Position numbers and translations under genes: made by a program. A DNA stretch of 17,788 nucleotides. Origin: Acidobacteriota bacterium (GTDB taxonomy: Bacteria > Acidobacteriota > Terriglobia > Bryobacterales > Bryobacteraceae). A model generated the notes under the pieces. The model was not told where the DNA came from. It saw only the letters and a program-made list of their open reading frames with translations, and ran no database searches. This document shows, piece by piece, positions 8,089 through 14,396 of this stretch. The stretch lies in NCBI GenBank assembly GCA_016871135.1, contig VFZQ01000026.1:1-17788 (forward strand). Direction: 5' to 3'. The stretch's first letter is position 1, and each line of letters opens with the position of its first letter.

Positions 8089-9396
8089 ATGAGCGCCCAA
8101 GGTTCACGGCGATTGCTTGGTGTCGATTTGTTCGCTGGCGCAGGCGGAATGAGTCTCGGCTTCGAGCAAGCCGGCGTCGATGTCGCCGCTGCCGTGGAAT
8201 ACGATCCGATCCATTGCGGCGTTCACGAGTACAACTTCCCGGACTGCGCTGTAATCTGCAAGAGCGTCGCCGACGTTGACGCTCAGCTTATTCGTTCAAT
8301 GTCGCGGATCGGAGACAACGAAGTCGACGTCGTGTTCGGAGGGGCGCCTTGCCAGGGCTTCAGCATGATCGGCAAACGCGCACTCGACGATCCTCGGAAT
8401 TCGCTGGTCAAACACTTTGTCCGCATTGTGGCGGAACTCAAAGCCAAGTACTTCGTCTTCGAAAACGTCCGCGGCTTGACGCTTGGCGCACACAAGAAAT
8501 TTCTCGACGAGATAATTTCTGAGTTCTCGGCGTCGGGGTACGATGTTCTGGACGACTATCGTGTGCTGAACGCATCCGAGTATGGGGTGCCGCAGAGCCG
8601 GCAGCGCCTGTTCCTGTACGGGGCTCGAAAGGGCTATCGGCTGCCGTCATATTCGAGTCCGACCCACCAACCGCCTTCGAAGAAGGGCGCGCCCGTTTGT
8701 GTGGACATGTTTCGAAACGCGACTCCAAACGTGTGGGAGGCGATTTCCGATTTGCCGGAAGCCGACGACTTCGACGAGTTGCTCGAGCGGGACTGGGTAC
8801 GTACGCGATTCAAGCCACCTTCCCCGTATGCCGGAACGTTGAGGGACCCTTCATCCGACGCTCGGAATTTTGCACCGCCCAGGGAGATAGAACCCGATCT
8901 CCTAACTTCCAGCATGCGGACGGTGTACTCAGACCTTTCGAAGGACCGGTTTGGCCGCACCGCTCACGGCGACACCGAACCAGTCAGCAGGTTTCTCAAG
9001 CTCGATCCGAAGGGATTGTGTAATACGCTTCGGGCCGGTACAGCGAGTGATCGAGGCGCGTTCACTTCGCCGCGTCCGATTCACCCGTACTCGCCGCGCT
9101 GTATTACGGTGAGAGAGGCCGCGCGGCTCCACTCGTATCCAGATTGGTTTCGATTTCACGTGACGAAATGGCACGGCTTTCGGCAAATCGGCAATTCGGT
9201 GCCGCCGTTGCTTGCCCGTACGGTGGCTTCCCGAGTTGTCGAGTGTTTAGGAGAATCGATCGTGAGGCCGGAGCATGTCGTCCGGCTCTCGCGTCCCGAG
9301 TTACTCGGGATGGATATGTCGGCGGCAGCCGCGTACTTCGGCGTGCCATTCGATACGATCCCGCAACGCAACCGTCAATTCGGTACAGGTTCATGA
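8089..9396 (+). CDS. dcm: C5-cytosine DNA methyltransferase (Dcm/HpaII class)
   Basis: Transfers a methyl group from S-adenosylmethionine to carbon 5 of cytosine in a specific site. From the ATG at 8089 it is 435 aa with the motifs in order: motif I DLFAGAGGMSLGF (13-25) for AdoMet; motif IV GGAPCQGFS with catalytic Cys88; motif VI FENV (124-127); motif VIII QSRQR (169-173); a long variable target-recognition region (about 180-335); motif IX ITVREAARLHSYPDWF (339 on); and motif X QIGNSVPP (366-373). A tail of about 60 residues follows motif X. The frame is open back to TTG 8026, directly after the isomerase stop, and has another in-frame TTG at 8053. ATG 8089 is preferred because motif I then falls at the usual depth, although GAAGAGG abuts it with almost no spacing. 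Its stop overlaps the next start (ATGA). The recognition sequence cannot be predicted here. Confidence 0.95.
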   Translation: MSAQGSRRLLGVDLFAGAGGMSLGFEQAGVDVAAAVEYDPIHCGVHEYNFPDCAVICKSVADVDAQLIRSMSRIGDNEVDVVFGGAPCQGFSMIGKRALDDPRNSLVKHFVRIVAELKAKYFVFENVRGLTLGAHKKFLDEIISEFSASGYDVLDDYRVLNASEYGVPQSRQRLFLYGARKGYRLPSYSSPTHQPPSKKGAPVCVDMFRNATPNVWEAISDLPEADDFDELLERDWVRTRFKPPSPYAGTLRDPSSDARNFAPPREIEPDLLTSSMRTVYSDLSKDRFGRTAHGDTEPVSRFLKLDPKGLCNTLRAGTASDRGAFTSPRPIHPYSPRCITVREAARLHSYPDWFRFHVTKWHGFRQIGNSVPPLLARTVASRVVECLGESIVRPEHVVRLSRPELLGMDMSAAAAYFGVPFDTIPQRNRQFGTGS

Positions 9397-10187
9397 GTAA
9401 GCGGAAGCCGAACCGTTATGCTGCAATCATCGCGCGTGTTTTCTCTCGGCACTACACCGAAGGCGCAAAGGCTTTCGAGTTTTCTCGCGAGGAGATTGAA
9501 GATATAGCCAAGTCGCTTCGTATCGAACTGCCGAAGAATCTTGGGGATCTGATCTACTCGTTTCGATTTCGGACCAGCTTACCTGAAGGAATTTTGGCAA
9601 CGGCGCCGCCCGGCCAAGAATGGACAATCAAGTTGGCCGGGCAGGCGAGGTACCGATTCGTTCTCGGGGTTATCGTTCGAATCGTTCCGCGGCCGGATCT
9701 CCTTGCGATCAAGATACCCGATGCGACGCCGGAACTGCTAGCGGCTCACGCACTAACCGACGAGCAGGCTCTGTTGGCGAAAGTCAGGTACAACCGGCTG
9801 GTCGATATTTTTCTCGGTGTCGCGGCCTATTCGTTACAGAACCACCTTCGGACCACTGTGAAGTTCATCGGGCAGATCGAAGTCGACGAAGTCTATTTGG
9901 GTGTGAACAAGCACGGAAAGCAGTTTGTAATACCCGTACAGGCGAAGGGAGGGAGCGATCATCTCGGCGCCGCCCAAATCGAACAAGACATAGCCTGTTG
10001 CGCCGAGAAATTTCCCAACTTGATGTGCCGTCCGATTGCGGCGCAGTTCATGCCCGGAGAAGTGATCGCCTTGTTTGAACTAGTGTTGAGCGATGGAGTA
10101 GTGAAGGTGGTGGAAGAAAAACACTACAAATTGGTGCCGGCGGCGGATATTCGCGCCGAGGATCTGCTGCGTTACGCGGAATCGTAA
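9393..10187 (+). CDS. Putative type II restriction endonuclease, PD-(D/E)xK-like
   Basis: 264-aa protein starting at the ATG that overlaps the methyltransferase stop (ATGA); a longer open frame upstream lies inside dcm and is not used. I recognise no named enzyme. The most conserved-looking block is IEVDEVYLGVNKHGKQFVIP followed by VQAKGGSD. An acidic pair (Glu163/Asp165), a beta hairpin and Q183-x-K185 resemble a PD-(D/E)xK nuclease core with Gln in place of the usual acidic residue. The N-terminal part (SKRKPNRYAAIIARVFSRHY) is basic and may bind DNA. Position between a C5 methyltransferase and vsr, and translational coupling to the methyltransferase, make it the expected cognate endonuclease. 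Function is inferred from context plus motif and has not been shown. It could alternatively be a non-nuclease accessory protein. Confidence 0.7.
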   Translation: MSKRKPNRYAAIIARVFSRHYTEGAKAFEFSREEIEDIAKSLRIELPKNLGDLIYSFRFRTSLPEGILATAPPGQEWTIKLAGQARYRFVLGVIVRIVPRPDLLAIKIPDATPELLAAHALTDEQALLAKVRYNRLVDIFLGVAAYSLQNHLRTTVKFIGQIEVDEVYLGVNKHGKQFVIPVQAKGGSDHLGAAQIEQDIACCAEKFPNLMCRPIAAQFMPGEVIALFELVLSDGVVKVVEEKHYKLVPAADIRAEDLLRYAES

Positions 10188-10194
10188 TCGAATC

Positions 10195-10200
10195 GAGAGG
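10195..10200 (+). promoter_or_regulatory. Ribosome binding site deciding the GTG start of vsr
   Basis: GAGAGG ends 5 nt before GTG 10206 and supports this start over the in-frame ATG at 10242, which would cut into the conserved N-terminal helix. Confidence 0.55.
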
Positions 10201-10205
10201 CAGTA

Positions 10206-10658
10206 GTGGACCACGTCAGGCCAGAAGTTCGGTCAAAGATCATGGCGGCCGTTCGGAGCCGCGACAACGCCTCGACCGAGGCCGTCGTGGGAAAGTGGCT
10301 TTGGGCCGCGGGTCTGCGTGGTTATCGTAAGCACTGGAACATCGACGGCCGGCCCGACTTCGCTTGGCCGGGACTCAAGATAGCCGTCTTCGTTGACGGT
10401 TGTTTTTGGCATGGGTGCCGGTGCAAACGGTTACCGAAATCCAATGTTGATTTTTGGAGGTCCAAGATTGATGCAAACCGGCGTCGGGACAGGCGAGTCT
10501 CCAGACGGCTTCGCCGGTTGGGTTGGGCGGTCGTTCGAGTCAAGGAGTGTCAAATTCGAAGGGGAAGCGGTTTAGAAGTCATTTGCCGAATCGTCAATGC
10601 GCGGCGTCCCGCCAACTCCGCAACGGTGCCTCTCAGGACGTATTCAGCGGCTGCGTGA
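10206..10658 (+). CDS. vsr: Very short patch repair (Vsr) T:G mismatch endonuclease
   Basis: 150-aa endonuclease that nicks beside T:G mismatches arising from deamination of 5-methylcytosine, starting short-patch repair. Family features are clear. The N-terminal helix is RSKIMAAVRSRDNASTE. The catalytic Asp51 lies in GRPDF, and the core FVDGCFWHGC carries Cys66, His69 and Cys71, with Cys73 beyond it; these align with the zinc and active-site region of E. coli Vsr. Then come FWRSKIDANRRRD (Asp95) and LGWAVVRVKEC (Cys115). The GTG start is supported by GAGAGG. It lies 18 nt after the putative endonuclease, as the third gene of the cassette. The last 30 or so residues are poorly conserved and the stop codon lies 5 nt from the duplication junction, so the C-terminus may have been altered by the recombination. 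Confidence 0.93.
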   Translation: MDHVRPEVRSKIMAAVRSRDNASTEAVVGKWLWAAGLRGYRKHWNIDGRPDFAWPGLKIAVFVDGCFWHGCRCKRLPKSNVDFWRSKIDANRRRDRRVSRRLRRLGWAVVRVKECQIRRGSGLEVICRIVNARRPANSATVPLRTYSAAA

Positions 10659-10663
10659 TTGCC

Positions 10664-11095
10664 AACTCCGCGCGCGTCAACATCAACTACGATCCGTCGC
10701 ACTTCATCCTGCAGTGCCTGGACTACGTCGGCTTCATCGACATCTACGCCTCGCGCATCAAAGCGTTCCACGTCAAGGACGCCGAGTTCCGTCCATCGGC
10801 CAAGGCTGGCGTATACGGCGGCTACCTCGGCTGGAAAGAACGCCCCGGCCGTTTCCGTTCGTTGGGCGACGGGCAGGTCGACTTCAAACAGATCTTCTCG
10901 CGCCTCACCGCGGGCGGCTATAGCTCGTGGGCCGTGCTCGAGTGGGAGTGCTGTTTCAAGGACGCCGCGCAGGGTGCCGCCGAAGGCGCGCCCGTCATCG
11001 CCTCGCACTTGATCGACGTCCCCGCCAAAGCCTTCGACGACTTCGCCGGCGCCGATTCCGACACCGCGCGGAACCGGAAGATTCTCGGGCTCGCT
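10664..11095 (+). repeat. Direct repeat, copy 2: displaced 3' end of an isomerase allele
   Basis: Partner of 7591-8022. Mismatches are spread evenly (32 in the first 346 nt), then the copies are identical for 82 nt (11010-11091) before differing again in the last two codons. Sequence beyond the stop codons is unrelated between the copies. Confidence 0.95.
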
Positions 11096-11098
11096 TAA
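10664..11098 (+). pseudogene. Truncated 3' fragment of the sugar phosphate isomerase gene
   Basis: Encodes the C-terminal 144 residues of the isomerase, starting at the equivalent of Asn206, and ending at its own TAA. It keeps the Asp215, His241 and Glu298 equivalents but lacks the first five or so strands of the barrel and the Glu184 ligand, so it cannot form a normal TIM barrel. The reading frame is intact, with no stop or frameshift, which suggests recent displacement. An in-frame GTG at 10655 overlaps the vsr stop codon (GTGA) and could let ribosomes continue into it, giving a 147-aa polypeptide, but no ribosome site is spaced for this. It is probably the remnant of the resident gene left when the cassette recombined in. 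It is followed directly by the Uma2 gene, likely the original downstream neighbour. Confidence 0.88.
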
Positions 11099-11111
11099 CC
11101 CCTAGACCTGC

Positions 11112-11117
11112 TACACT
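11112..11117 (+). promoter_or_regulatory. Possible -10 box, leaderless start of the Uma2-family gene
   Basis: TACACT ends 6 nt before ATG 11124 and lies just after the stop of the isomerase fragment. There is no Shine-Dalgarno sequence and no clear -35 box. Confidence 0.3.
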
Positions 11118-11123
11118 CTGGGC

Positions 11124-11639
11124 ATGAGTACCGCGACATTGCTGTCCGTCGACGAATATCTCGCCACGAGCTATCGCCCGGATTGCGACTACGTCGATGG
11201 TGTGCTTATTGAGCGCAACGTGGGACAAAAAGACCACTCCAACATCCAGGGCGCGCTGAAAGTGTGGTTCTGGACCAACCGTCGCCGCTTACGGTTGAAA
11301 GCCTTCACCGAGCAGCGCGTTCGCGTCAACTCCCGCAGATTCCGGGTACCGGATGTGTGCGTTACCTCGCTTCCCGAGCCGGACGAACAGATCTTCTCCC
11401 AACCGCCATACATCTGCATCGAAGTCGATTCGCCAGACGATACGCTCGCACGGACGCAGGCCAGACTGGATGACTATCTCGAGATTGGTGTGGAAAACAT
11501 CTGGCGCATCGAGCCCTCGACTGGCCGGGGTTGGCGAATCACACCCGATGGGCAACTCGAAGCGAAGGATGGAATCCTCCGCACCACCGACGGCCGCGTC
11601 GAACTGCCCATCGCCGAACTCTTCACCATTGACGACTAG
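11124..11639 (+). CDS. Uma2 family (DUF820) nuclease-like protein
   Basis: 171-aa protein of the Uma2/DUF820 family, which has a PD-(D/E)xK-type fold and is annotated as endonuclease; its biological role is poorly known. Visible family features: the N-terminal LLSVDEYLATSY; the YVDGVLIERN strand pair; RVPDVCVTS carrying the conserved Pro-Asp; ICIEVDSPDDT, the EVxSP motif with the active-site Glu; and the RLDDYLEIGVENIWRIEP helix-strand. Length is close to normal for the family. The gene is 25 nt from the isomerase fragment. Before the cassette was inserted it would have followed the isomerase directly. It is often found in many copies in Acidobacteriota and Cyanobacteria genomes. No partner gene is adjacent. 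The promoter of the next gene lies in its last codons. Confidence 0.88.
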   Translation: MSTATLLSVDEYLATSYRPDCDYVDGVLIERNVGQKDHSNIQGALKVWFWTNRRRLRLKAFTEQRVRVNSRRFRVPDVCVTSLPEPDEQIFSQPPYICIEVDSPDDTLARTQARLDDYLEIGVENIWRIEPSTGRGWRITPDGQLEAKDGILRTTDGRVELPIAELFTIDD

Positions 11640-11658
11640 TGCCCAAAGCCGATAAGAT
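11629..11658 (+). promoter_or_regulatory. Sigma70-type promoter of the NHL-repeat gene
   Basis: TTGACG (11629-11634) and TAAGAT (11653-11658) are 18 nt apart, the best promoter match in the window. The -35 box lies within the last codons of the Uma2 gene. Transcription would begin about 2-3 nt before ATG 11668, giving a leaderless or almost leaderless mRNA, which agrees with the absence of a Shine-Dalgarno sequence. Confidence 0.5.
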
Positions 11659-11667
11659 CGGCTTGCC

Positions 11668-12564
11668 ATGAAACTCATCGTCGCCGTTTTCGCACTCTCG
11701 CTCGCTGCCCAGCCAGCGCTGCCGATCAAGCTCGTCTCCGAATGGGCCAAGCTGCCCAAGGGTATGTACATCGGCGAGTGCTGCGGCGTCAGCGTCGATA
11801 AAGACGACAACGTCTGGGTCTTCCATCGCGGCAAGTCGCCGATCATGAAGTTCGACAAGACCGGCAAGCTGCTCGACCACTGGGACGGCGCGCCGATTAC
11901 TTCGTCGCACGGCATCAAGGTCGATCCCGAGGGCAACATCTGGACCGTCGACGTCGCCGGACACAACATCAAGAAATTCTCGCGCGATGGCAAGCTGCTG
12001 ATGCACATCGGCAACCCGGGCGGCTCGCCTGGCACCAACGAAAGCAAGGACGCATTTAACCGCCCCACGGGCATCGCCTTCCTGCCCAATGGCGACTTCT
12101 GGGTCTCCGACGGCTACGTCAACTCGCGCGCCGTGAAGTTCAACAAAGATGGCGAGTACGTCATGCACATCGGCGGCAAGAAGGGCAAAGCCGACGGCGA
12201 GTTCGACACCGCGCACGACGTCGCCCTCGACGCCCGTGGCCGCGTCTACGTCGCCGATCGAGAAAACCACCGCGTGCAGATTTATTCCCCGGACGGCAAG
12301 CTCATCGGCAAATGGACCGGCGTCGGCTCGCCCTGGGGCCTCGCGTTTAACCCGAAAGATTCGACCATGTTTGTCGCCGACGGCTACGCCAACCGCGTGT
12401 TGAAGGTGAACCTGGAAGGTCAGGTGCTCGGGTCCTACGGCCAGTACGGCAAGATCCCCGGCCGCTTCGACTTCATCCACCACATCGCCGTCGACTCCCA
12501 GGGAAACCTCTACGCCGCCGAGATCAAGAACTGGCGCGTACAGAAGTTCGCCTGGCAGAACTAA
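11668..12564 (+). CDS. Secreted six-bladed NHL-repeat beta-propeller, peptidyl-hydroxyglycine lyase-like
   Basis: 298-aa protein with an N-terminal signal peptide (MKLIVAVFALSLAAQPALP), so probably periplasmic or exported. After it I count six NHL repeats, each ending in a strand of the type GNIWTVD...H.IKKF: GVSVDKDDNVWVF, GIKVDPEGNIWTVD, GIAFLPNGDFWVSD, DVALDARGRVYVAD, GLAFNPKDSTMFVAD and HIAVDSQGNLYAAE. This forms one six-bladed propeller filling the whole mature protein. The phrase VSDGYVNSRAVKF closely resembles the DGYxNSR segment of peptidyl-alpha-hydroxyglycine alpha-amidating lyase, and SHGIKVDPEGNIWTVDVAGH resembles the same family's second blade. Bacterial members of this group are common in Acidobacteriota and their substrates are unknown. 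Enzymatic activity is therefore a guess; a binding role is equally possible. Confidence 0.85.
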   Translation: MKLIVAVFALSLAAQPALPIKLVSEWAKLPKGMYIGECCGVSVDKDDNVWVFHRGKSPIMKFDKTGKLLDHWDGAPITSSHGIKVDPEGNIWTVDVAGHNIKKFSRDGKLLMHIGNPGGSPGTNESKDAFNRPTGIAFLPNGDFWVSDGYVNSRAVKFNKDGEYVMHIGGKKGKADGEFDTAHDVALDARGRVYVADRENHRVQIYSPDGKLIGKWTGVGSPWGLAFNPKDSTMFVADGYANRVLKVNLEGQVLGSYGQYGKIPGRFDFIHHIAVDSQGNLYAAEIKNWRVQKFAWQN

Positions 12565-12585
12565 ACACGCCGGTCAAAACTGAGA

Positions 12586-12591
12586 TACACT
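12586..12591 (+). promoter_or_regulatory. Possible -10 box upstream of the B12-binding gene
   Basis: TACACT ends 11 nt before ATG 12603, with no recognisable Shine-Dalgarno in between and no clear -35 hexamer. Confidence 0.28.
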
Positions 12592-12602
12592 TGCGTTAGC
12601 GG

Positions 12603-13001
12603 ATGGAGAGTCGAATCCGGGTACTTATCGCCAAGCCGGGGCTTGATGGCCACGATCGAGGCGCTAAGGTAATCGCCCGGGCTCTTCGCGACGCGGGGAT
12701 GGAGGTCATCTATACTGGCCTCCGGCAGACGCCAGAAATGATCGTCACCGCCGCGCTGCAAGAAGACGTCCAGGTGATCGGCCTTTCGATTCTCTCCGGA
12801 GCGCACATGGCAGTCGTCCCGCGTGTGTTGCAGCTCCTCCGCGAGAAAGAAATGGAGGATGTGGCCGTCATCGTTGGCGGAATTATCCCCGACGAAGACG
12901 CCCGCGAATTGAAACATCTCGGCGCCGCCGCCGTATTTCCCCCCGGCTCATCGCTTGAAGAAATCGTGGCGTTCGTGCGTCAGGCCGCCCAGCCCGCGTA
13001 A
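12603..13001 (+). CDS. Stand-alone cobalamin-binding subunit, methylmalonyl-CoA mutase C-terminal type
   Basis: 132-aa Rossmann-like B12-binding domain with nothing attached. The signature DxHxxG is present as GLDGHDRGAK (Asp15, His17, Gly20); His17 would replace the dimethylbenzimidazole ligand of cobalt. The second and third family motifs follow as GLSILSGAH and VGGIIPDED, and then FPPGSSLEEI. The sequence matches the small (alpha C-terminal) part of methylmalonyl-CoA mutase and the separate small subunit of split mutases, which pairs with a catalytic TIM-barrel subunit encoded elsewhere. The pathway would be isomerisation of methylmalonyl-CoA to succinyl-CoA, or a related acyl-CoA mutase reaction. 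The large subunit, the MeaB-type GTPase and the epimerase are not in this window. Length fits a complete single domain. Confidence 0.9.
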   Translation: MESRIRVLIAKPGLDGHDRGAKVIARALRDAGMEVIYTGLRQTPEMIVTAALQEDVQVIGLSILSGAHMAVVPRVLQLLREKEMEDVAVIVGGIIPDEDARELKHLGAAAVFPPGSSLEEIVAFVRQAAQPA

Positions 13002-13045
13002 GACCGCCCAACGAACGGCGCACCGAGTACATCCAAGGAACGCTC

Positions 13046-14392
13046 ATGCAGGAACGACAGAATATAGCTGTATTTGTTGATTACGACAACATCGAGATCG
13101 GCGTGAAGAGCACGCTGCGCCGTGAATTCGCCGTCTCGCTTTGTCTCGATGCGTTGAAGGAACGCGGCGACATCGTCGCCAAGTTCGCCTACGCAAACTG
13201 GTCGCGTCAGGAAGGCGCGGTCCGTCAGATGGCCGAAAACGCCGTTCAAATGGTTCAGCGCCTCCCATCGCCGCGCGGCGACAAAAACGGCGCCGACATT
13301 AACCTGGCCCTCGACGCGCTCGAGATGGCCTTCACCCACAAAAACGTCAACGCCTTCGCCATCATCTCCGGCGACAGCGACTTTATCCCGCTCGTCAACA
13401 AGCTCAAGGCCTACGGCAAGATGATCTATATCGTCGGCGGCAAGGCCTTCACCTCGACGATTCTCCAGCAGAACTGCCACGAGTTCATCTCCTACGAGTC
13501 GCTGCTCGACGACGGCAAGTATCAGCCCCGTGAAGCCGCGCCTCGCCAGGAGCGCTCGCAACAACAGCCGCCACAACAAACCCAGCAGCAGCAATCGCAC
13601 GGCGATCAGGGCTACGGCCGCGGCGGCCGCCGCGAGTACCGCCGCTCGGCGCCGCTCGAGTTGACCCACGCGCTGCCGCTGCTCGAACGCGCCCTTGCCG
13701 CGCTTCGCCGCCGTGGCGTGCAACCTCAACTCGGATTGTTGAAGAGCACGATGTTGCAGCTCGACCCGAGTTTCAACGAACGCGCTTACGGCACCGGCTC
13801 ATTTTCGGACTTCATCGACAAGCTCGAATCGAGCGGCTACCTCGCCACCACCGGACCGGAAGGCCGCAAGACCATCGAGGTCAAGCAAGCCGCCGAAGCC
13901 GTTGCGGCGCCGAAGAAGGACGAAGCGCTGCCCTTCCTCCGCCAGGTCGTCGACATCTACAAGTTGGATCTCGAAGACGGCGCGACCGCCGACGATCTCG
14001 CCGCCTGGGTCGTCAAAATCCACCCCGGCTTCGATGCCCAGAAGTTCGGTTTCCAGACCTTTCCCGAACTGCTCAACTTCGCGCAGGATAACTTCGTCAT
14101 TCGTGTCGAGGCCGATCCCGCGCGCGGCATGATCGCTTATCCGCCCGCCGATCCGGAACCGGCCGCTCACCCGGCGCCGGCGCCCGAACCGGAAGTGGCC
14201 GCCGCCGCTGCCGTCGCGGCGGAACCCGCCGAAGCCGAGCCCGCCGAAGAGATTCCCGTCGGCGCGATCGAAGAACTCGAAGGCGAAACCCGCAAGAAGA
14301 CGGCTTCGCGCAAACGCGCTCCCGCCGCCAAGAAAGCCGCCGGCGCGACGGCCAGCGTCCGCCGCCCGCGCGCCCGGAAGCAGGTAGAGTAA
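13046..14392 (+). CDS. NYN-domain putative ribonuclease with two LOTUS-like domains and basic tail
   Basis: 448-aa cytosolic protein. Residues 5-155 are a NYN (PIN-like, LabA/DUF88) domain with the acidic metal site: Asp12 and Asp14 in FVDYDN, Asp84 in NGADINLALDAL, and Asp110/Asp112 in ISGDSDFIPLV. This predicts metal-dependent RNA cleavage. A Gln-rich linker (residues 160-190) follows. Then come an OST-HTH/LOTUS domain at about 200-280 (THALPLLERALAALRRRG, GSFSDFIDKLESSGYL) and a second, more divergent LOTUS-like unit at about 293-367 (FLRQVVDIYKL, FQTFPELLNFAQDNFVI), which are expected to bind RNA. An Ala/Pro/Glu stretch leads to a Lys/Arg/Ala tail like histone H1 (KRAPAAKKAAGATAS). AAGGAA sits 5 nt before the ATG. 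The RNA target is unknown. Confidence 0.88.
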   Translation: MQERQNIAVFVDYDNIEIGVKSTLRREFAVSLCLDALKERGDIVAKFAYANWSRQEGAVRQMAENAVQMVQRLPSPRGDKNGADINLALDALEMAFTHKNVNAFAIISGDSDFIPLVNKLKAYGKMIYIVGGKAFTSTILQQNCHEFISYESLLDDGKYQPREAAPRQERSQQQPPQQTQQQQSHGDQGYGRGGRREYRRSAPLELTHALPLLERALAALRRRGVQPQLGLLKSTMLQLDPSFNERAYGTGSFSDFIDKLESSGYLATTGPEGRKTIEVKQAAEAVAAPKKDEALPFLRQVVDIYKLDLEDGATADDLAAWVVKIHPGFDAQKFGFQTFPELLNFAQDNFVIRVEADPARGMIAYPPADPEPAAHPAPAPEPEVAAAAAVAAEPAEAEPAEEIPVGAIEELEGETRKKTASRKRAPAAKKAAGATASVRRPRARKQVE

Positions 14393-14396
14393 ATCG

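Larger units (their letters stand above)
8026..10660 (+). mobile_element. Inserted restriction-modification-repair cassette (dcm - putative REase - vsr)
   Basis: This segment contains three tightly packed co-directional genes and is bracketed by a direct repeat of the neighbouring isomerase's 3' end. It begins at the isomerase stop codon and ends where the truncated isomerase copy starts, 5 nt after the vsr stop codon. Its composition looks more AT-rich than its surroundings: one 60-nt stretch inside (9481-9540) has 28 G+C, one outside (12181-12240) has 43; these are illustrative counts only. No integrase, transposase, terminal inverted repeat or tRNA is seen, so acquisition by homologous recombination is more likely than by a self-moving element. 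The boundaries are inferred from the repeat. Confidence 0.7.

Noticed and set aside
9144..9392. N-terminal extension of the putative endonuclease into dcm
   Set aside because: The upstream part is the methyltransferase's motif X region in another frame; ATG 9393 with the ATGA overlap is a far better start.
10523..10663. Chimeric open frame joining vsr antiphase sequence to the isomerase fragment
   Set aside because: The first 47 codons are vsr read in another frame, so this is not a fusion gene.
7937..11091. Site-specific integration (attL/attR) at the isomerase 3' end
   Set aside because: No integrase or excisionase lies between the repeats, and the displaced fragment extends 346 nt beyond the identical tract with heavy divergence. 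This fits homologous recombination better than an att core.
11623..12483. 286-aa minus-strand frame opposite the NHL gene
   Set aside because: It mirrors the regular repeats of the propeller gene, which explains its length. No independent coding evidence.
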